This document shows positions 5,529 through 8,862 of a DNA stretch of 8,862 nucleotides, piece after piece (position 1 is the stretch's first letter; every line of letters starts with the position of its first letter). The notes under the pieces are model-generated. The model saw only the letters and a program-made list of their open reading frames with translations. It was not told where the DNA came from and did not search any database. This stretch comes from an uncultured Desulfovibrio sp. Its GTDB lineage: Bacteria; Desulfobacterota; Desulfovibrionia; Desulfovibrionales; Desulfovibrionaceae. The position numbers and the translations under genes are program-made. The stretch spans positions 1-8,862 of the forward strand of contig URHE01000075.1 in NCBI GenBank assembly GCA_900547595.1. The letters are read 5' to 3'.

Positions 5529-6650
5529 ATGCAGGTAAAAACATTCACCGGCGCTTCGTCGCAAGAGGTCCTTGCGCGGGTCAAGGCCGAAATGGGGCCG
5601 GATGCCGTCATTCTCGGCAACCGCACCTACCGCAAAAACGGCGTGGTCTGCCATGAAATCACGGCCGGGCTGGAGCGCAACGCGCCCGGCTCCCCGGCGG
5701 CCCCGTCAGGGCCGGACGCCGCGCCCGGCGGCTGGAGCGAATGGCACCGGGAATGGATGCAGATCAAGGAGCAGCTCTTCGCCCTCATGAAGCCCGCCAT
5801 CCAGCTGGAACGGCTCACGCCGCGCCAGCGCGTGGCCCTGGAGTATCTCCAGCGCGAGGGTGTGGCCGATGCCGTTGCCGTGGATCTGTACAAGCGCCTG
5901 CTGGCCGACCCCGGCGCCTCGGTGCTGGAATGCCTGTGCGGCATGGTGCCCGTGCGGCCCTTTGGCGCGGCGGAATGGCCGCAGCGCCTCCATCTGGTCA
6001 CGGGGCCCTTTGGCGCGGGCAAGACCACCACGGCCCTGCGTTTCGCGCTGCTGCTCAGGGCGCGCGACGCGGGCCTGCGCATCGCCTTTGTCAATGCCGA
6101 CTGCCTGCGCGGCAACGGACGTCTGGTGCTGCGGCACTGGGCGGAACTTTCGGGCTTCGCCTACCATGAGGCGGCTGACCGCCAGAGCATGGCCCGCGCC
6201 CTGACAGCCACGGCGCAGGCCGATGTGGTCTTCATCGACACGCCCGGCATGGCGCGCGGCGAGACCCTGGCGCGCTGGCGCGCGGATATGGGTCTGGATA
6301 CGGGCCAGGACGACACCGCCTGCCATCTGGTGCTGCCGCCCTTCTGCGATGCGCTCCAGGTCGGAGAATTTCTTGGGCGTTACCACGCCGACGGCCCGGC
6401 GAGCCTTGTCTGGGCCAAGCTCGACGAAGCCGTGAGCTTCGGGACCATCGTCAATGTCGGTGCCGGAACGCAGATCCCGGTTTCCGCGCTTTCCTACGGC
6501 GCGGAACTCAAGGAGAGTCTGTCCCCGGCCACGGAGCCGCTCATCTGGCGGCTGATCTTCAAGCGGCAGATCCCCGGGCATCCCCGGGAGGAAACGGCGG
6601 CCGCCCCCACCGGGCGCGAGACCGTCAGACTGAGCGGCCGCACGGCCTGA
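5529..6650 (+). CDS. flhF: Flagellar placement GTPase FlhF (SRP54 family)
   Basis: FlhF is an SRP-type GTPase that marks the site, usually a cell pole, where a flagellum is built. The 373 residues comprise an N-terminal B domain (MQVKTFTG to about 50), a P/G/A-rich linker (51-72), a helical N domain (about 73-150) and the NG-type G domain. G1 is GPFGAGKTTT (159-168), the DTYR-like motif is ADCLRGNGR (190-198), G3 is DTPGM (237-241) and G4 is AKLDEA (296-301). The last blocks deviate from the usual DTYRxxAxEQL, DTAGR/M, TKLDE and GQ-P-D patterns, so GTP handling may differ. The ATG at 5529 has AAAGGA at 5515-5520 and a family-like N-terminus. An upstream in-frame ATG at 5325 is rejected because the sigma-54 promoter lies inside that extension. 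It is the first gene of the second flagellar unit. Confidence 0.93.
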   Translation: MQVKTFTGASSQEVLARVKAEMGPDAVILGNRTYRKNGVVCHEITAGLERNAPGSPAAPSGPDAAPGGWSEWHREWMQIKEQLFALMKPAIQLERLTPRQRVALEYLQREGVADAVAVDLYKRLLADPGASVLECLCGMVPVRPFGAAEWPQRLHLVTGPFGAGKTTTALRFALLLRARDAGLRIAFVNADCLRGNGRLVLRHWAELSGFAYHEAADRQSMARALTATAQADVVFIDTPGMARGETLARWRADMGLDTGQDDTACHLVLPPFCDALQVGEFLGRYHADGPASLVWAKLDEAVSFGTIVNVGAGTQIPVSALSYGAELKESLSPATEPLIWRLIFKRQIPGHPREETAAAPTGRETVRLSGRTA

Positions 6651-6684
6651 AACCGTCCAGAGCGCGAGTACGCGGAGCAGAGCG

Positions 6685-7497
6685 ATGAGCGACACGCTAC
6701 CCATGGTATTTTCCGTCACTTCCGGCAAGGGCGGTGTCGGCAAGACAAATCTCTCGGTCAACCTGGCCTGCTGCCTTGCGGCCATGGGCAAGCGCGTGGT
6801 CCTCGTGGATGCGGACCTGGGCCTTGCCAATGTGGACGTCATCCTCGGCCTGACCCCGCAGAAAAATATCTTCCACCTCTTCCACGAGGGCGCTTCCCTG
6901 CGCGAGGTGCTGTTTGCAACGCCCTACGGCTTCAGCATCCTGCCCGCATCCTCGGGGGTGGGCGAGATGCTCGCCCTGTGCACGGGCCAGAAGCTTGAGC
7001 TTCTGGAGGTCGTGGGCGAGCTGGAGGACGAGCTGGACTATCTGGTGGTGGATACCGGCGCGGGCATCAGCGACAATGTGCTCTACTTCAACCTGGCGGC
7101 GCAGGAGCGGCTCATCGTGCTCACGCCGGAGCCCACCTCCCTCACGGACGCCTATGCCCTCATCAAGGTGCTCAAGCTCACGCACGGGGTGGAGCATTTC
7201 AAGGTCTGCGTCAACATGGCGCAGGACCAGAAAATCGCCAGGGAAGTCTTTTCGCGCCTCTACCAGGCATGCGACCACTTCCTCAGCGGGGTGTCGCTGG
7301 AGCTGACGGGCATCATCCCGCGGGACCCCGCGGTGCGCGAGGCCGTGGTGCGGCAGGAGCCGTTCTGCGTCAGCGCGCCGGAAAGCCCCGCCGCGCGGGC
7401 GGTGGACAGGCTGGCCACGGCCATCACCCATTGGGAGCCCCCCCGGCAGACGGACGGCAACATCAAGTTTTTCTGGAAAAAACTCCTGTTCGGCTAG
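6685..7497 (+). CDS. flhG: Flagellar number regulator FlhG/FleN (MinD-like ATPase)
   Basis: This MinD/ParA-type ATPase works with FlhF to limit flagellar number, and in some species acts as an anti-activator of FleQ-type regulators. The 270 residues have the deviant Walker A motif GKGGVGKT (14-21, signature K15 and catalytic K20), VDADLG (41-46, D42 and D44), and Walker B VVDTGAG (121-127). The C-terminus NIKFFWKKLLFG (259-270) is a basic, aromatic amphipathic tail like the membrane-targeting helix of MinD and FlhG. The ATG at 6685 has GGAG at 6674-6677 with 7-base spacing, 34 bases after flhF. Only 13 residues precede the Walker A motif. There is no DQAxxLR FlhF-activating motif, and none is encoded in frame upstream. 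The symbol fleN (also ylxH) is equally valid. Confidence 0.92.
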   Translation: MSDTLPMVFSVTSGKGGVGKTNLSVNLACCLAAMGKRVVLVDADLGLANVDVILGLTPQKNIFHLFHEGASLREVLFATPYGFSILPASSGVGEMLALCTGQKLELLEVVGELEDELDYLVVDTGAGISDNVLYFNLAAQERLIVLTPEPTSLTDAYALIKVLKLTHGVEHFKVCVNMAQDQKIAREVFSRLYQACDHFLSGVSLELTGIIPRDPAVREAVVRQEPFCVSAPESPAARAVDRLATAITHWEPPRQTDGNIKFFWKKLLFG

Positions 7498-7525
7498 CGG
7501 GCCGGACGCGCGGACCACAACTCCG

Positions 7526-7541
7526 CCGCCCGGCCGGGCGG
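7526..7541. repeat. 16-bp perfect palindrome between flhG and fliA
   Basis: CCGCCCGGCCGGGCGG reads the same on both strands and lies in the 117-base gap between flhG and fliA. As RNA it could fold into a 6-bp stem with a GGCC loop. No T tract follows, so it is not a typical terminator. It could be a protein-binding dyad, an attenuating or RNA-stability element, or chance in GC-rich DNA. No convincing promoter is visible in this gap. Confidence 0.3.
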
Positions 7542-7614
7542 GCAGATGGGCGGCGGCAACCTCAATGGCATGCGAATGCCGGGAGACGAAGAGGCACAAC
7601 GCGGGAAGGATGCG

Positions 7615-8394
7615 ATGAAAAGCGGCACTGCGCACGCCGATGTCGTCCAGCCATGGGAATCGCTGGAAACAGGCGCGACGGAATGGGGAGATTTTTCGCC
7701 CCATGAGCAGGAACAGATCGTGCGCCATTACGCGCCCAAGATACGGTTCCTCGCGCTCAGGCTCAAGGCCAAGCTGCCAAAGAGCGTGGAGCTCGGCGAG
7801 CTCATCAGTTCGGGCACGCTCGGCCTCATGGAGGCTCTGGGCAAATTCCGTCCCCAGCTCGGCATCCGCTTCGAGACCTATGCGGAAAACCGCATTCGCG
7901 GCGCCATGCTGGACGAACTCCGGCGGCTGGACTGGTTCCCCCGTTCGCTGCGCCAGCGCGTGCGCGTGCTCGACGAGGCCATGCGCGCCGTGGAGCATGA
8001 ACACGGGCGCCAGGCCACGGAAGAGGAGCTCCAGCGCATCACCGGCCTGGAGCTGCGCGAGGTGCGTCAGGGGCTGGAGGCCCTCCAGAACCAGCTCTGG
8101 CTCTCGCTGGACGCCATCCAGGACAGCGTTTCGGGCGACAGCGCGGAAAACGGCGGCGAGCCCTACAGCAATACCGCCCGGCGCGAGCTGGCCGAACGGG
8201 TGGCCCCGCTCATCGAGCGCTTGACGCCAAGGGAAAAGTTGGTACTGTCGCTCTACTATACCGACGAGCTGAACATGCGGGAGACCGCCGAGGTGATGGG
8301 CATCACCGAAGGCCGGGTCTCGCAGCTCCACACGCAGGCCCTGAACCGCCTGCGCCGGGAATTTGTCAGCCACTACGGCGAGTCCGAGGTCTGA
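7615..8394 (+). CDS. fliA: Flagellar sigma factor FliA (sigma-28)
   Basis: FliA directs RNA polymerase to late flagellar and chemotaxis promoters and is normally held by FlgM until the hook is complete. No flgM lies in this window. The 259 residues contain sigma-70 region 2 (about 35-110, with VELGELISSGTLGLMEAL and ETYAENRIRGAMLDELR), region 3 (about 114-157) and region 4 with its helix-turn-helix (about 202-249, including MRETAEVMGITEGRVSQLH). I chose the ATG at 7615 because GGAAGGA (7604-7610) precedes it and the length is closer to the family. In-frame ATGs at 7546, 7570 and 7576 lack good ribosome binding sites; the one at 7546 would add 23 Gly/acid-rich residues. It is transcribed with flhF and flhG from the sigma-54 promoter, linking RpoN to the late class. 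Codons 8221-8245 are atypical for the gene. Confidence 0.94.
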   Translation: MKSGTAHADVVQPWESLETGATEWGDFSPHEQEQIVRHYAPKIRFLALRLKAKLPKSVELGELISSGTLGLMEALGKFRPQLGIRFETYAENRIRGAMLDELRRLDWFPRSLRQRVRVLDEAMRAVEHEHGRQATEEELQRITGLELREVRQGLEALQNQLWLSLDAIQDSVSGDSAENGGEPYSNTARRELAERVAPLIERLTPREKLVLSLYYTDELNMRETAEVMGITEGRVSQLHTQALNRLRREFVSHYGESEV

Positions 8395-8412
8395 ACCGCA
8401 AGGAGAACATCC

Positions 8413-8793
8413 ATGCCATACAATCCCGACATGCGCGTCCTCATCGTCGACGACTTTTCCACCATGCGCCGCATCGTGCGCAATATCCTGCGCCAGCTCG
8501 GTTTCAACAACGTGGTGGAGGCCGATGACGGGACCACCGCATGGGAGACCCTGAACCGGGAAAAAATCGACTTCATCGTTTCGGACTGGAACATGCCCAA
8601 GATGACGGGCATCGAGCTGCTGCGCAAGGTCCGGGCGAGCGAACAGTTCGCGGACACACCCTTTCTCATGGTCACCGCCGAGGCCCAGCAGGAAAATATC
8701 ATCGAGGCCGCCCAGGCGCGTGTCTCCAACTATATCGTCAAGCCGTTCACGGCGGACACGCTGAAGCAGAAGATCGACAAGATTTTCCCCTAG
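8413..8793 (+). CDS. cheY: Chemotaxis response regulator CheY
   Basis: This is a stand-alone receiver domain of 126 residues that, once phosphorylated by CheA, binds the flagellar switch (FliM/FliN) and changes rotation. All receiver residues are present: the acidic pair D13-D14, the phosphoacceptor D58 in SDWNMP, T88 in MVTAE, the aromatic Y107, and K110 in VKPF. No output domain is present. AAGGAG at 8400-8405 lies 7 bases before the ATG, and only 18 bases separate it from fliA, so it is last in the flhF-flhG-fliA-cheY unit. KMTGIELLRKVR and the sequence around the phosphorylation site are typical of motor-type CheY rather than of a transcriptional regulator. No cheA or cheZ is visible here. 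Confidence 0.95.
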   Translation: MPYNPDMRVLIVDDFSTMRRIVRNILRQLGFNNVVEADDGTTAWETLNREKIDFIVSDWNMPKMTGIELLRKVRASEQFADTPFLMVTAEAQQENIIEAAQARVSNYIVKPFTADTLKQKIDKIFP

Positions 8794-8827
8794 AGCGGCT
8801 TGGTAACGAAAGTATCCAAACCGCTCT
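8792..8827 (+). terminator. Stem-loop after cheY, possible terminator or repeat element
   Basis: AGAGCGGCTTGG (8792-8803) pairs with CCAAACCGCTCT (8816-8827) with one C-A mismatch. The 12-base interior can fold further: AC (8806-8807) pairs with GT (8812-8813) around a GAAA tetraloop (8808-8811). The stem begins within the cheY stop codon. No T tract follows, so it is atypical as an intrinsic terminator. It may end or protect the flagellar transcript, or be one unit of a dispersed repeat. Confidence 0.5.
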
Positions 8828-8849
8828 GGCGACAGCGTTAGCTGGCGCC
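8828..8849 (+). repeat. Second stem-loop abutting the cheY hairpin
   Basis: GGCGACAGC (8828-8836) pairs with GCTGGCGCC (8841-8849) around a GTTA loop, with one A-G mismatch. It begins at the base right after the preceding hairpin, so the two form a tandem pair of imperfect stems. No T tract follows before the window ends at 8862. Tandem paired stems without a T tract resemble REP/BIME-type extragenic elements, but repetition elsewhere cannot be judged from one window. Confidence 0.4.
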
Positions 8850-8862
8850 CGTGCCGAATGGC

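Noticed and set aside
3090..5654. An 854-residue open frame on the - strand
   Set aside because: It is fully antisense to flhA, with extreme His/Asp/Gly content typical of reverse-complement translation of GC-rich membrane protein genes. No domain, promoter or ribosome binding site was found.
7546..7614. Upstream ATG extending fliA by 23 residues
   Set aside because: It lacks a convincing ribosome binding site and the added residues are not sigma-factor-like. It cannot be fully excluded.
5706..8373. Long - strand frames opposite flhF, flhG and fliA
   Set aside because: They have the same composition artefact; the + strand genes have complete, conserved motifs along their whole lengths.
1..8862. 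CRISPR array, insertion sequence, prophage, tRNA or novel defence module
   Set aside because: No regular repeat-spacer pattern, transposase, terminal repeats, tRNA fold or unknown multi-gene cassette is visible; nearly all the sequence is taken by recognisable genes.

Overview
The window looks like a chromosomal stretch from a GC-rich (roughly two-thirds GC by eye), motile, polar-flagellated, Gram-negative bacterium. A sulfate reducer of the Desulfovibrio group fits best, because of the gene order flhB-flhA-flhF-flhG-fliA-cheY, the RpoN-type promoters and the protein character. This is inferred from pattern recognition and was not searched. All seven or eight genes read on the + strand, and the long open frames on the other strand look like composition artefacts.

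Bases 1-178 hold the intrinsic terminator of an upstream gene that lies outside the window, then a short leader. Bases 179-1902 are a two-gene metabolic unit. A ureohydrolase of the agmatinase family (speB) overlaps ketopantoate hydroxymethyltransferase (panB) by 4 bases, so the two are probably translationally coupled.

Bases 1903-5326 are the first flagellar unit. A near-perfect sigma-54 promoter (1937-1952) precedes flhB and flhA, the two export-gate proteins that control substrate passage through the flagellar type III secretion system. The unit ends in a strong hairpin terminator (5293-5326).

Bases 5327-8793 are the second flagellar unit. A second sigma-54 promoter (5437-5452) precedes flhF and flhG, the GTPase/ATPase pair that sets flagellar position and number. 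These are followed by fliA (flagellar sigma-28) and cheY (the motor-switch response regulator). The arrangement implies a hierarchy: RpoN plus an enhancer-binding protein switches on the export gate, the placement proteins and FliA, and FliA then drives late flagellar and chemotaxis genes elsewhere. Bases 8792-8849 carry two adjacent stem-loops after cheY.

This is mainly a conserved flagellar region, and I see no evidence for a new defence, mobile or CRISPR-type system. The points that deserve a second look are regulatory and structural: a sigma-54-like site inside the 3' end of flhB in a patch of atypical codons, an FlhG without the N-terminal activator motif next to an FlhF with altered GTPase motifs, GC-rich leader hairpins placed just before the ribosome binding sites of both sigma-54 transcripts, and the twin hairpins after cheY.
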